Shown: one piece after another, positions 40,873-50,042 of the stretch
How positions within the stretch are numbered: the first letter of the stretch is position 1
Layout of the letters: each line of letters begins with the position of its first letter
Source of the DNA: Natronomonas salina
GTDB taxonomy: Archaea; Halobacteriota; Halobacteria; Halobacteriales; Haloarculaceae
DNA: 64,000 bases
Assembly: GCF_013391105.1 (NCBI RefSeq)
Contig: NZ_CP058335.1
Location: forward strand, 3,472,001 to 3,536,000
Reading direction: 5' to 3'
Notes under the pieces: model-generated
Database searches by the model: none
Seen by the model: only the letters and a program-made list of their open reading frames with translations
What the model was told of the DNA's origin: nothing
Made by a program: the position numbers and the translations under genes

Positions 40873-41643
40873 ATGCACCTCTCGGAGTTCCGCGACCGGT
40901 TGAACGAGCGACTCGATCACGACGCGTACGCGGGCGTCGACGCGAGCGCGAACGGACTGCAGGTTGGGAGCGCCGAGTCCGTCGGCGAGGTCGCACACGC
41001 CGCGTTCGCGGTCGACGGCGTCGAGACGACGTTCGACGCCGCGGCCGAGGCGAGGGCGGACGTCCTCGTCGTCCACCACGGCATGGTCTGGGGCGGGCTG
41101 GACCGCGTCGCCGGCCGCGATTACGAGCGGGTCGCCGCGCTCGTCGAGAACGACGTCGCGCTGTACGTCTCCCACCTCCCGCTGGACGGCCACGACGACC
41201 TGGGGAACGCGGCAGGCCTCGCGTCGTTCCTGGACTGCGAACCCGTCGAGCCGTTCGGCGACTACGGCGGCGTCACCATCGGCCAGCGGGCCGCGGCCGA
41301 CGACCCGTACTCGGTCGACGGGCTTCGGGAACGACTCGCAGAACTCGATACGGGCGGCCAGCCGGTACAGGTCCTCGACTTCGGCCCGGAGGCGATCGAG
41401 GAGATCGCCATCGTCACCGGCTCGGGGACCGACTGGATCCGGGAGGCGGCCGACGCGGGCGTCGACGCCCTCGTCACGGGCGAGGGCAAGCAGAAGGCCT
41501 ACCACGAGGCGCGGGAGGCGGGACTGAACGTCTTCCTCGCGGGCCACTACGCGACCGAGACCTTCGGCGTCCGGGCCTTACAGGGGCTCGTCGAGGAGTG
41601 GGGCGTCGAGACGACCTACGTCGACCACCCGACCGGGCTGTAA
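40873..41643 (+). CDS. Nif3-like dinuclear metal centre protein
   Basis: 256 residues. GIXE/Nif3 fold: AGVDASANGLQVGS near the start, VLVVHHGMVWGGLDRV (two His ligands near 65), LYVSHLPLDGHDDLGNA (His), and C-terminal VDALVTGEGKQKAYHEARE and LAGHYATETFGVRALQ (His/Glu ligands). Family members bind two metals; a GTP cyclohydrolase-like activity was proposed, the biological role is unclear. Single gene. Confidence 0.9.
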   Translation: MHLSEFRDRLNERLDHDAYAGVDASANGLQVGSAESVGEVAHAAFAVDGVETTFDAAAEARADVLVVHHGMVWGGLDRVAGRDYERVAALVENDVALYVSHLPLDGHDDLGNAAGLASFLDCEPVEPFGDYGGVTIGQRAAADDPYSVDGLRERLAELDTGGQPVQVLDFGPEAIEEIAIVTGSGTDWIREAADAGVDALVTGEGKQKAYHEAREAGLNVFLAGHYATETFGVRALQGLVEEWGVETTYVDHPTGL

Positions 41644-41709
41644 ACGGACGGCGTTGCCCATCCACCCCGACGCCAGACGTAAGTGACAGCCGAGAGACGT
41701 TCGAACCGT

Positions 41710-43122
41710 ATGAGCCAGGCGCCGGGCGGCAGCAACGTCGCGGGGGAGGAACCGGTCGCCGAGACGGTCGTCGAGACGGAGGAGGCGACCGTCACCGAGA
41801 ACGCCGAACTGGAGCGGACCATCGGCCTCTCCGGCGGTCTCGCCATCGGCGTCGGGACGATGATCGGCGCCGGCATCTTCGTCTTCCCGGGGCTGGCGGC
41901 GGGCAACGCCGGCCCCGCGGCCGCCGCGTCGTTCGGCATCGGCATGGTCGTCGCGCTGCTGGTCGCGCTGCCGGCCTCCGAGCTGGCGACCGCGATGCCG
42001 AAGTCCGGCGGGGGCTACTACTTCATCTCGCGGGGGCTGGGGACGCTCGCCGGCGCGGTCGTCGGCCTGTCGCTGTGGTTCGGCCTCGTCTTCGCGACCG
42101 CCTTCTACCTCGTCGGCTTCGGCTACTACGCCGTCGACGCCCTGGCGCTGGTCGGCCTCGCGGTCGGACAGGGGTGGGTCATCCCGGTCGCCCTGCTGTT
42201 CGGCGCCGGTTTCACCGTGCTGAACGTTACCGGCACCGAGAACGCCGCGAAGCTCCAGAACGGCGTCGTCGCGCTGCTGCTCTCCATCCTCGTCGTCTTC
42301 CTCGGTTTCGGCGTCCTCGACGCGCTGGGCGTCGTCGGCCAGTCGTCGGCCCCCGAGCAGTTCGCGCCGAACGGCTACTTCCCGGTGCTCACCACCGCCG
42401 CGCTGGTGTTCACCTCCTACCTCGGCTTCGCGCAGGTGGCGACCGTCGCCGGCGAGATGAAGGACCCCGGTCGGAACCTCCCGCTGGCGATGGTCGGCTC
42501 CGTCCTGCTGGTGGGCGTCCTCTACGTGGCGACCATCTTCGTCGCGACCAGCGCCTTCGGCGCCGAGCGCCTCGCGACGGAGGGCGAGACCGCGATGGTC
42601 GCCGTCGGCCGGGACCTGCTCGGCCCCGCCGGCGCCTTCGCCATCGTCTTCGTCGGGCTGCTGGCGACCATGTCGAGCGCCAACGCCTCCATCCTCTCGA
42701 CGTCCCGGGCCATCTACGCCGTCTCGAAGGACGCCCTCCTGCCGAAGCGGGCCAGTCGGATCAACCTGAAGTACGGCACGCCGCACGTCGCCCTCGGGAT
42801 GGCCGGCGGCCCGATCCTCGCCCTCGCGGCGACCGGGCGCGTCGAGATCCTCGCGGAGGTCGCCTCGTTCCTCCACCTCGTCATGTACGGGCTCATCTGC
42901 ATCGCCCTCGTCGCGCTGCGCCGCGACGAACCCGAGTGGTACGACCCGGACTTCCGGGTGCCCGGCTACCCCGTCGTGCCGATTCTCGGCGCCCTCGCGA
43001 GCTTCGCGCTACTGGTGTTCATGCAGCCGCTGTCGCGGTACGTCGGCGCCGCGATCATGGTCGCCTCCGCCGGGTGGTACTTCTATTACGCTCGGGACGT
43101 GACACTCAAGGGGGCCCTGTAG
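41710..43122 (+). CDS. APC-superfamily amino acid permease
   Basis: 470 residues with about 12 membrane helices. The signature [23 protein letters not shown] is in helix 1 (near 55); then [22 protein letters not shown] and [21 protein letters not shown] 38-residue acidic N-terminus precedes it. The Usp-like gene starts on the base after its stop, a pairing known for haloarchaeal permeases. Substrate unknown, probably amino acids or amines. Confidence 0.88.
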   Translation: MSQAPGGSNVAGEEPVAETVVETEEATVTENAELERTIGLSGGLAIGVGTMIGAGIFVFPGLAAGNAGPAAAASFGIGMVVALLVALPASELATAMPKSGGGYYFISRGLGTLAGAVVGLSLWFGLVFATAFYLVGFGYYAVDALALVGLAVGQGWVIPVALLFGAGFTVLNVTGTENAAKLQNGVVALLLSILVVFLGFGVLDALGVVGQSSAPEQFAPNGYFPVLTTAALVFTSYLGFAQVATVAGEMKDPGRNLPLAMVGSVLLVGVLYVATIFVATSAFGAERLATEGETAMVAVGRDLLGPAGAFAIVFVGLLATMSSANASILSTSRAIYAVSKDALLPKRASRINLKYGTPHVALGMAGGPILALAATGRVEILAEVASFLHLVMYGLICIALVALRRDEPEWYDPDFRVPGYPVVPILGALASFALLVFMQPLSRYVGAAIMVASAGWYFYYARDVTLKGAL

Positions 43123-43827
43123 ATGACGCGCGTGCTCGTTCCGGTCGCGGTGCTCGAGGGCGAATCGGTAGCGGCGGGACTGATGGACCTCCTCGGGACG
43201 ATGGACGTGACGGTCCTCGGCTACCACGTCCTCCCGGAGCAGACGCCGCCGGACCAGGCCCGCGAGCAGTACGAGGAGCGGGCCGTCTCGGCGCTCGACG
43301 ACCTCGCCGAGGAGTTCCGCGCGGCGGGCGGCGACGCCGACTCCCGGCTCGTCTTCACGCAGGACCGCGAGAAATCCATCGACCGCGTCGCCGACGAGGT
43401 CGACGCCAGCGCCTACGCCATCACCGGTGCGACCGGCGACGTCGACAGCCTGCTCGTCCCGGTCTCCGGCGACGTCGCCGTCGAGCGCGTCGTCGACTTC
43501 GTCGCCGAACTCGTGGGCGACCGGGCGATCGACGTGACGCTGTTCCTCGCCAGCGAGGCCGACGACGCCGGCGACCGCCTCGCGGCCGCGGCCGACCGAC
43601 TCCGGACGGACGGCGTGGCGGTCGCGACCGAACTGGTCGCCTCCGACAGGCCCTTCGACGCCCTCGTCGATGCCGTCCCCGGGCACGACGCCATCGTGAT
43701 GGGCGAGGCGGCGCCGTCGCTGTCGTCGTTCCTCCTCGGCGACGAGGCCGAGCGGCTCGCCTCGGCCACCGTCGGACCGGTGCTGGTCGTCCGGAACGAG
43801 CGCGACGAAGAAGGCGACGGGGACTGA
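43123..43827 (+). CDS. Universal stress protein-like partner of the permease
   Basis: 234 residues. The N-terminal part (RVLVPVAVLEGESVAAGLMDLL, VTVLGYHVLPEQ) and C-terminal part (AIVMGEAAPSLSSFLLGDEAERLASATVGPVLVVR) form a UspA-like alpha/beta domain with a degenerate second copy in the middle (ITGATGDVDSLLVPVSGDVAVERVVDFVAEL). The ATP-binding G-x2-G-x9-G pattern is only partly visible. Co-translated with the permease, it may regulate transport. Confidence 0.82.
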   Translation: MTRVLVPVAVLEGESVAAGLMDLLGTMDVTVLGYHVLPEQTPPDQAREQYEERAVSALDDLAEEFRAAGGDADSRLVFTQDREKSIDRVADEVDASAYAITGATGDVDSLLVPVSGDVAVERVVDFVAELVGDRAIDVTLFLASEADDAGDRLAAAADRLRTDGVAVATELVASDRPFDALVDAVPGHDAIVMGEAAPSLSSFLLGDEAERLASATVGPVLVVRNERDEEGDGD

Positions 43828-43831
43828 CCGC

Positions 43832-44491
43832 TCACATTTCTCCAGACCGCCGGGCCTCGAAGCGTCCGGCGGCGACGAAGAGCAGCGACGTCGCCGCGAA
43901 CGCGACCAGCAGCCCGAGGCCGAACGCGAACACCCCTGCGTAGCCGAGCGCCTCGGCGTCGAGGAAGGGGTACGGGTAGTCGCCGCTGGCCGCCCCGCGG
44001 AGGAGGACGTAGACGAAGTACGCGGCCGGATAGCCGCACCACCAGCCGACGTCCCGCCACTCGAGAGATCCCTTCGGGACCGCGTACCACCAGAAGGCGA
44101 CGAAGAGCGCGGGCGTGGCGTAGTGGACGCCGGCGTCGGCGAGGACGGCGAGGCTCGGCGACTCCCACGGCCGCCGCAGCAGCAGGTGGTAGACCGCGCC
44201 GACGTAGGCGATGCTCGCCGCGATGCCGGTCTGCGTCCCGGCGCGCCGGAGGAACCGCCCGACGACCGACTCTGGTGCGACCAGCGGCACGGTCGTCGCC
44301 AGCGCCACCCCGAGGTTCGTCAGCACCGTGAAGTAGTAGAGGAGGTCGACGACGCCGGCCAGGACGCCACCGACGCCGCCCCCGGCGTCCTGCATCGAGA
44401 GGTACAGCAGCGCCGCCAGGGAGGCCCAGGCGACGGCGCCGACGAGGGCGGCGGCGGTTCGGGTCCGCTCGGTGTGGTCGACGTGGAACAT
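43832..44491 (-). CDS. Pr6Pr family membrane protein
   Basis: 219 residues with about six membrane helices. DLLYYFTVLTNLGVALATTV, VYHLLLRRPWES, HYATPALFVAFWWYAVPKGSLEW and YPAAYFVYVLLRG with YPYPFLDAEALGYAG are typical Pr6Pr stretches. Function unknown. The end is convergent with the Usp-like gene. Confidence 0.8.
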   Translation of the reverse strand: MFHVDHTERTRTAAALVGAVAWASLAALLYLSMQDAGGGVGGVLAGVVDLLYYFTVLTNLGVALATTVPLVAPESVVGRFLRRAGTQTGIAASIAYVGAVYHLLLRRPWESPSLAVLADAGVHYATPALFVAFWWYAVPKGSLEWRDVGWWCGYPAAYFVYVLLRGAASGDYPYPFLDAEALGYAGVFAFGLGLLVAFAATSLLFVAAGRFEARRSGEM

Positions 44492-44510
44492 CGCTTTCTG
44501 GACCGGAGGC

Positions 44511-45206
44511 TCAGTCGGTCGTCGGCTGTCGGTCGGCAGCGTCGACGATCTGACCGTCGACCGTCTCCGCGTCGGCCTCCGCCGCGGCCCACCAGAACAG
44601 CGGCGCGACGTCAGCCGGGGTCCGGTCGCCTTCCCCGTCGGTCAGTTCCGTCGCGACCCGTCCGGGGTCGACGATGCCGACGACGTACTCGAGTTCGGCC
44701 GCGAACTGCCGGGCCACGGCTTCCGATGCGGCCTTCGAGACCGCGTAGGCGCCGTAGCCGGCGGTCGCCGCCTCCGCGACGCGGCCCGAGGGGACGAGCA
44801 CCCGCGCGCCGTCGGTCAGGTGGGGGACCGCCTCGCGGACGGTGGCGAAGACGCCGCGGGCGTTGACCCGGATGGTGTCGTCGAGCGCGGCGTAGGGCTC
44901 GTCTGCCAGCGGCGTCTCGCCCGGGTCGCCGTGGTAGACGCCGGCGTTCGCCACGACGCAGTCGACGCCAGCGGCGTCGCCGGCGCGGGCGGCGGTCTCC
45001 ATGAGGCGCTCCACGTCGAACTCGTCGCGGACGTCGGCGCGCATCGCCGTCGCCGCGCCGCCCGCCGCCTCGATGTCCTCGGCGACCCCTTCGACGGCGT
45101 CGGCCTCGCGCGAGCAGAGCACGACGTGGGCGCCCGCCTCGGCGAACCGCTCGGCGACGGCTCGCCCGATGCCGCGGGAGGCGCCGGTGACGACTGCGGT
45201 GTCCAT
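44511..45206 (-). CDS. Short-chain dehydrogenase/reductase
   Basis: 231 residues, classical SDR. TGASRGIGRAVAERFAEAG is the cofactor loop; VVANAGVYHGD, VPSGRVAEAATAGYGAYAVSK (Ser/Tyr/Lys triad), and VDPGRVATELTDGEGD follow. Ser-Arg after the Gly loop and CSRE at strand 2 suggest NADP(H). It lies upstream of the Pr6Pr gene on the same strand. Substrate unknown. Confidence 0.88.
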   Translation of the reverse strand: MDTAVVTGASRGIGRAVAERFAEAGAHVVLCSREADAVEGVAEDIEAAGGAATAMRADVRDEFDVERLMETAARAGDAAGVDCVVANAGVYHGDPGETPLADEPYAALDDTIRVNARGVFATVREAVPHLTDGARVLVPSGRVAEAATAGYGAYAVSKAASEAVARQFAAELEYVVGIVDPGRVATELTDGEGDRTPADVAPLFWWAAAEADAETVDGQIVDAADRQPTTD

Positions 45207-45316
45207 ACCGGCTCTCGGGCCGGCGCCGACAAGGCCGTTTCCCCGACCGTCCCGCGCCGGTATCGGAACCTTCCGGGTCACCGTCGTTTATGGGCGGGGC
45301 GGTCGTACGTCGGCGT

Positions 45317-46792
45317 ATGCCTGCCCGTTCGGTGGTTGTCGTCGGCTCAGGGTTCGGCGGGCTCTCGACCGCCTGCTACCTCGCCGACGCCGGGTTCGAC
45401 GTGACCGTCCTGGAGAAGAACGAGCAGCTCGGCGGCCGCGCCTCCGTGCTGGAGGCCGAGGGGTTCCGCTTCGACATGGGGCCCTCCTGGTACCTGATGC
45501 CGGACGTCTTCGAACGGTTCTTCTCGCACTTCGACCGCCGGCCGGCGGACTACTACGACCTCGAGCAGCTGGACCCCCACTACCGCGTCTTCTTCAAGGA
45601 CGGCGACCGCATCGACGTCACCTCCGACCGCGAGGCGATGTACGACGTCTTCGAGTCCCACGAGGCCGGCGCCGGCGACGCCCTCCGGGAGTACCTCGAG
45701 ACCTCCCAGGAGCACTACGAGGTCGCGATGGAGCACTTCGTCTACACCGACCGGCCGCGGCTCCGCGACTGGGTCGACCCCGCGGTGATGAAGGCCGCCC
45801 CCATCGGACTCCAGCTGCTCGGGACGATGGACGACTACGTCGCCGACTACTTCGAGAACCAGAAGCTCCGGCAGATCATGCAGTACTCGCTGGTGTTCCT
45901 CGGCGGCGCGCCGCACAACACGCCGGCCCTCTACAACATGATGAGCCACGTCGACTTCAACCTCGGCGTCCACTATCCGGAAGACGGGATGCGGTCGGTC
46001 GTCGACGCCTGCGTCGACCTCGGCGCGGAACTGGGCGTCGACTACGAGACCGACGCCGAGGTCTCGGAGATCGTCAACCGCAAGGACGGGTTCACCGTCG
46101 AGACGGCCGCCGGCGACTACGCGACCGACTACGTCGTCAGCGACGCCGACTACGCCTACACCGAGCAGGAGCTCCTCCCCGAGCACGAGCGGCAGTACGA
46201 CGCCGACTACTGGGACGACCGGACCTACGCGCCCAGCGCGTTCCTGCTCTACCTCGGCGTCGAGGGCGACGTCGAGCCGCTCGAGCACCACACCCTCGTC
46301 CTGCCGGAGGACTGGGACCCCCACTTCGCACAGATCTTCGACGAGCCGTCGTGGCCCGACGACCCGGCCTACTACCTCTGTGTCACCTCGAAGACCGACG
46401 ACGACGTCGCCCCCGAGGGACACTCGGCCCTCTTCGCGCTCGTCCCGGTCGCCCCCGGCCTCGACGACGGCGAGGAGGTGCGGACGTGGTACCGCGACCT
46501 CCTCCTCGACGACATCGCCCGGAACACCGGCGTCGAACTGCAAGACCGCATCGTCTTCGAGGAGGCATTCTCTGTCTCGGAGTTCGCCGACCGCTACAAC
46601 AGCTGGAACGGGACGGCGCTGGGGCTGGCCCACACCCTCCGGCAGACGGCCATCCTCCGGCCCGGCCACCGCTCGGACGCCTGCCCGGGGCTGTACTTCA
46701 CCGGCTCCTACACGACGCCCGGTATCGGCGTCCCGATGTGCCTCATCAGCGGCGAGCACACCGCGAACGCCCTCGTCGAGGACGTCGGATAG
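45317..46792 (+). CDS. crtD: Carotenoid 3,4-desaturase / phytoene-desaturase family (CrtD)
   Basis: 491 residues. FAD-binding VVVGSGFGGLSTACYLADAG at the N-terminus, EKNEQLGGRAS, FDMGPSWYLMPDVF, and the C-terminal LYFTGSYTTPGIGVPMCLISG. Followed by lyeJ and cruF in the order known from Haloarcula, where CrtD introduces the 3,4 double bonds on the path from lycopene to bacterioruberin. CrtI for phytoene desaturation may be elsewhere, or this enzyme could do both. ATG 45317 precedes the FAD loop. Confidence 0.9.
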   Translation: MPARSVVVVGSGFGGLSTACYLADAGFDVTVLEKNEQLGGRASVLEAEGFRFDMGPSWYLMPDVFERFFSHFDRRPADYYDLEQLDPHYRVFFKDGDRIDVTSDREAMYDVFESHEAGAGDALREYLETSQEHYEVAMEHFVYTDRPRLRDWVDPAVMKAAPIGLQLLGTMDDYVADYFENQKLRQIMQYSLVFLGGAPHNTPALYNMMSHVDFNLGVHYPEDGMRSVVDACVDLGAELGVDYETDAEVSEIVNRKDGFTVETAAGDYATDYVVSDADYAYTEQELLPEHERQYDADYWDDRTYAPSAFLLYLGVEGDVEPLEHHTLVLPEDWDPHFAQIFDEPSWPDDPAYYLCVTSKTDDDVAPEGHSALFALVPVAPGLDDGEEVRTWYRDLLLDDIARNTGVELQDRIVFEEAFSVSEFADRYNSWNGTALGLAHTLRQTAILRPGHRSDACPGLYFTGSYTTPGIGVPMCLISGEHTANALVEDVG

Positions 46793-46820
46793 CGATGACC
46801 GACGCCGACTCCACCCACCC

Positions 46821-47705
46821 ATGACCGACGGCACCACCGACGCGGTACTCGACCGCGCCCTCCCCGGCGAGGAGACGCTCGCGGGCTACCTCCTGCGGAC
46901 CTCCCGGCCGCGCTTCTGGCTCTACCTCGCCGGGCCGGTCATCGTCGGGGTCGCCTACGCCGCCTCCACGATAACCGAACTGTTCGCGCCGGTCGCGGTC
47001 GCGCTCTTCGCGTACTTCCTCCTGCCGGCGAACGTCTTCCTCTACGGGGTCAACGACGTCTTCGACGCCGACGTCGACGCCGAGAACCCCAAGAAGGCCG
47101 ACCGGGAGGTCCGCTACCGCGGCGACCGACTGGTCCCGCTCCTCGTCGCCGGCGCCGGACTGCTCGGCCTGGCGTTCCTCCCGGTCCTCCCGGCGGTCGG
47201 CGCCGCCGCGATGATCGCGTTCCTCCTGCTCGGCGTCGAGTACAGCGCCCCGCCGCTGCGGTTCAAGACGACGCCGTTCCTCGACTCGGTGTCGAACGGC
47301 CTCTACGTCCTGCCGGGCGTCGTCGCCTACGCCGCCGTCGCGGGGGAGGCGCCGCCCGCCGCGGCGGTCGCCGCCGGCTGGCTGTGGGCGATGGGGATGC
47401 ACACGTTCTCGGCGATCCCCGACATCGAACCGGATCGAGCGGCCGGCATCGAGACGACCGCGACCCTGCTGGGAGAGGGGCGGACCTACGTCTACTGCGG
47501 GGGCTGTTGGCTCGCCGCGGCCGCGATCTTCGGGCTCGTCCACCCGTTCTTCGGGGCCGTCCTCGCCGTCTACCCCCTGTTCGTCGCCGGCGTCGCCCTC
47601 ACCGACGTCGACGTCGACCGCGCCTACTGGTGGTTCCCCGCGATCAACACCCTCGCCGGGATGGTCCTCACGATGGGCGCCCTGTGGGTGATGCTGCTTG
47701 GCTGA
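46821..47705 (+). CDS. lyeJ: Lycopene elongase/1,2-hydratase (UbiA family)
   Basis: 294 residues, UbiA prenyltransferase with about eight helices. Mg/PP motifs: GVNDVFDADVDAENPKKADRE and SAIPDIEPDRAAGIETTAT. It adds C5 units to lycopene in C50 carotenoid synthesis. It lies between crtD and cruF; the start is 28 nt after crtD. The cruF start overlaps its last codons. Confidence 0.92.
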   Translation: MTDGTTDAVLDRALPGEETLAGYLLRTSRPRFWLYLAGPVIVGVAYAASTITELFAPVAVALFAYFLLPANVFLYGVNDVFDADVDAENPKKADREVRYRGDRLVPLLVAGAGLLGLAFLPVLPAVGAAAMIAFLLLGVEYSAPPLRFKTTPFLDSVSNGLYVLPGVVAYAAVAGEAPPAAAVAAGWLWAMGMHTFSAIPDIEPDRAAGIETTATLLGEGRTYVYCGGCWLAAAAIFGLVHPFFGAVLAVYPLFVAGVALTDVDVDRAYWWFPAINTLAGMVLTMGALWVMLLG

Positions 47706-48522
47706 GGCGACGCTGCCCGCCCGCGGCCCCGTCCAGCGCCGGCTGGACGAACTCGTCGCCGAGAACCGGTTCGTCATCGCGGTCGTCTTCCCGGCGGTCG
47801 GCGCGGTCACGCTGCTGGCGTCCGCCGAGGGACTGCTGCCCGAGCCGCTGGCCTTCAACCCCTACTTCCTGCTCGTCGGCATCGCGGTGATGCGGCTGCC
47901 GCTCGTCGCGGGCGTCGCGCCGCTGGTGACGCGGCGGGTCGCGGCCGGCGTCGCGGTGCTCTGTGCGTACACCTACGCGATCGAGGCGGTCGGCGTCCGG
48001 ACCGGCTGGCCCTACGGGCGCTTCGAGTACGGCGTCGACCTCGGGCCGATGGTCGCCGACATCCCGGCGGCGCTGCCGCTGTTCTTCCTGCCGCTGGTGG
48101 GCAACGCCTACCTGCTGGGCCTCCTGCTGCTCGGCGACGCGGCGGACCGCGCCGCCGTCAGGCTCCCGGCGGTCGTCCTCGCGGTCGTCGGGATGGACCT
48201 CGTCCTCGACCCGGCGGCCGTCTCGCTGGGCTTCTGGACGTACGCGGCCGGCGGCGCCTACTACGGCGTCCCGCTGTCGAACTACGCCGGGTGGCTGCTC
48301 TCGGCGACCGTCGCGGTGGTCATCCTCGACGCGGCCTTCGACCGCGCCGCGCTCCTCGCGCGACTCGAGACCTGCCGGTTCGCGCTCGACGACCTGGTCA
48401 GCTTCGTCCTGCTGTGGGGCGGCGTCAACGCGTACTTCGGGAACTGGGCGGCGACGGCGCTGGCGCTCGCCTACGGCTACGGGCTCTGGCGCGCCGACCG
48501 CTTCGACTTCCCGTCCCGCTAG
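47698..48522 (+). CDS. cruF: Bisanhydrobacterioruberin hydratase CruF
   Basis: 274 residues with about seven helices. Family stretches: YTYAIEAVGVRTGWPYGRFEY, GNAYLLGLLLLG, VVGMDLVLDPAAVSLGFW and YYGVPLSNYAGWLL. Adds water to the psi ends in the final bacterioruberin step. There is no in-frame ATG or GTG near the start; TTG at 47698, overlapping the lyeJ stop by 8 nt, is the most likely initiator. The end overlaps that of crtB by 4 nt. Confidence 0.88.
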   Translation: MAEATLPARGPVQRRLDELVAENRFVIAVVFPAVGAVTLLASAEGLLPEPLAFNPYFLLVGIAVMRLPLVAGVAPLVTRRVAAGVAVLCAYTYAIEAVGVRTGWPYGRFEYGVDLGPMVADIPAALPLFFLPLVGNAYLLGLLLLGDAADRAAVRLPAVVLAVVGMDLVLDPAAVSLGFWTYAAGGAYYGVPLSNYAGWLLSATVAVVILDAAFDRAALLARLETCRFALDDLVSFVLLWGGVNAYFGNWAATALALAYGYGLWRADRFDFPSR

Positions 48523-49469
48523 TGCGTCGGCAGGGGGTCGTCCGGCCGCGCCGGCGTCGGCTCGTCGCCCGCGACCCCCTCGCTGACCGTCCGGAAGACG
48601 GCCTCGGGGTCCTCGACGAACTGCCAGTGCCACCGGGTGCGCGCGACGAGCACTAGCTTCCGGAGCGTGCCCAGCGACGGCGTCCGGGTGAGCGTGTCGT
48701 AACCGCCCTCGCGGATCAGCCGGTGGTGGTCGGCGTAGAGGACGGCCGCCGTCAGCACCGGTAGCTGGCAGTCCGCCGGGAGGTACTGGATGCCGGCGAC
48801 GCCCTCGAGGTACAGCTGCTCGGTCCGCTGGAGCTCCCGCTCGACCGCCATCGCGAACTCGCCGGTGAACCGGCGCTCCTCGACGTCCCGGACGTCAACG
48901 TCGTAGCGGTCGAGCGTCTCCTGGGGCAGGTAGATCCGGTCGCGCTCGGCGACGTCCTCGCCGACGTCCCGCAGGAAGTTCGTCATCTGGAACGCCTCCC
49001 CCAGCGTCCGGGCGTGCGGCAGCGCCGCCTCTAGGTCGTCGGGCTCCATGACGTACGTCATCATCGCCCCGACGGCGGCCGCCGACCCGCGCATGTAGGC
49101 CTCCAGCTCCTCGTAGGTCTCGTACCGCGACGTCTCGACGTCGCTGGCCATCGCGTCGATGAACTCATCGACCTCCTCGGCGGGGATGTCGTACTCCGCC
49201 CGGAGCTCGGCGAACGCCGAGACGACGGGGTCGTCCGTCAACCGCCGTCCGAGGGCCGCCTCGCGGAACTCCTCCAGTCGTCGCCGCTGTGCGGCCGGCG
49301 ACGCCTCGCCGGGGTCGTCGACCACCTCGTCGGCCACCCGGAAGAAGGCGTACAGGACGTACGTGGCGCGGCGGACCCGCTTCGGTAACAGTCGCGTCGC
49401 GAAGTAGAACGTCCGACCGGTCCGCCGGTGGATCGACTTGCTGCGCGAGAGCTGGGCAGAATCGACCAT
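48519..49469 (-). CDS. crtB: Phytoene synthase
   Basis: 316 residues, squalene/phytoene synthase family. Joins two GGPP to phytoene, the first C40 step. Motifs: YVLYAFFRVADEVVDDPG (first Asp-rich), AYMRGSAAAVGAMM, AFQMTNFLRDVGEDVAERDRIYLP (second Asp-rich). It is convergent with crtD-lyeJ-cruF and has its own promoter. Confidence 0.93.
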   Translation of the reverse strand: MVDSAQLSRSKSIHRRTGRTFYFATRLLPKRVRRATYVLYAFFRVADEVVDDPGEASPAAQRRRLEEFREAALGRRLTDDPVVSAFAELRAEYDIPAEEVDEFIDAMASDVETSRYETYEELEAYMRGSAAAVGAMMTYVMEPDDLEAALPHARTLGEAFQMTNFLRDVGEDVAERDRIYLPQETLDRYDVDVRDVEERRFTGEFAMAVERELQRTEQLYLEGVAGIQYLPADCQLPVLTAAVLYADHHRLIREGGYDTLTRTPSLGTLRKLVLVARTRWHWQFVEDPEAVFRTVSEGVAGDEPTPARPDDPLPTH

Positions 49470-49498
49470 CTCGTGGTTACACGTACGGCTCGGATTCG

Positions 49499-49504
49499 CT
49501 TATA
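49499..49504 (-). promoter_or_regulatory. TATA-like box for crtB
   Basis: TATAAG on the minus strand (within AATGTATAAGCG), about 32 nt before the ATG at 49469, leaving a very short 5' leader. Confidence 0.45.
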
Positions 49505-49600
49505 CATTGTTGCGGCTCTGCGACCGCGTCAGCAAACTCCCCCGCGGCGCCAGCGTCGCTCCCGTCTGAACCCCGGACGGTCGCTCGGTCCGTCGACCGC

Positions 49601-49984
49601 TCAGGCGATCTGGTCCTCGTACTCGGCGGGCGAGAGCAGGTCGTCGAGTTCACCCTCGTCGTCGAGTTCGACGTCGATCATCCAGCCGTCGCCGAAGGGG
49701 TCCTCGTTGACGAGCTCCGGCTCGTCGAACAGCGCCTCGTTGACGGCCGTCACCTCGCCGGAGACGGGCGCGTAGAGGTCAGAGACGGCCTTGATGGACT
49801 CGACGACGCCGAACTCCGCCTCCCGCTCGACGCTGTCGCCGACCTCGGGCAGCTCCACGAACACCACGTCGCCGAGCTCGTCCTGCGCGAAGTCGGTGAT
49901 GCCGACGCGGACCGCGTCGCCGTCGCGGCGCGCCCACTCGTGGCTCTCCAGGTACCGGCAGTCCTCGGGTACGTCGAAGCTCAT
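49601..49984 (-). CDS. gcvH: Glycine cleavage system H protein
   Basis: 127 residues. Carries the lipoyl arm between GcvP, GcvT and the dehydrogenase. The lipoylation site is in [20 protein letters not shown] (Lys near 67); [22 protein letters not shown] and [10 protein letters not shown] are usual. gcvT lies on the same strand but 2.5 kb upstream, with a histidine kinase between them. Confidence 0.95.
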   Translation of the reverse strand: MSFDVPEDCRYLESHEWARRDGDAVRVGITDFAQDELGDVVFVELPEVGDSVEREAEFGVVESIKAVSDLYAPVSGEVTAVNEALFDEPELVNEDPFGDGWMIDVELDDEGELDDLLSPAEYEDQIA

Positions 49985-50042
49985 GGTTCGAGTATCTGCA
50001 GTGGGGCACGTAGTGCTTTCCCACTTCCCGCCGGTGTGCCGC

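Noticed and set aside
46796-46824. ATG with a nine-codon frame just before lyeJ
   Set aside because: Too short and without promoter spacing; more likely chance in the crtD-lyeJ spacer, though ATGA overlap with lyeJ was noted.
45347-46837. Minus-strand frame of about 500 codons opposite crtD
   Set aside because: Mirror of crtD with repeated Val/Asp/Glu; crtD has the FAD motif and the cluster context.
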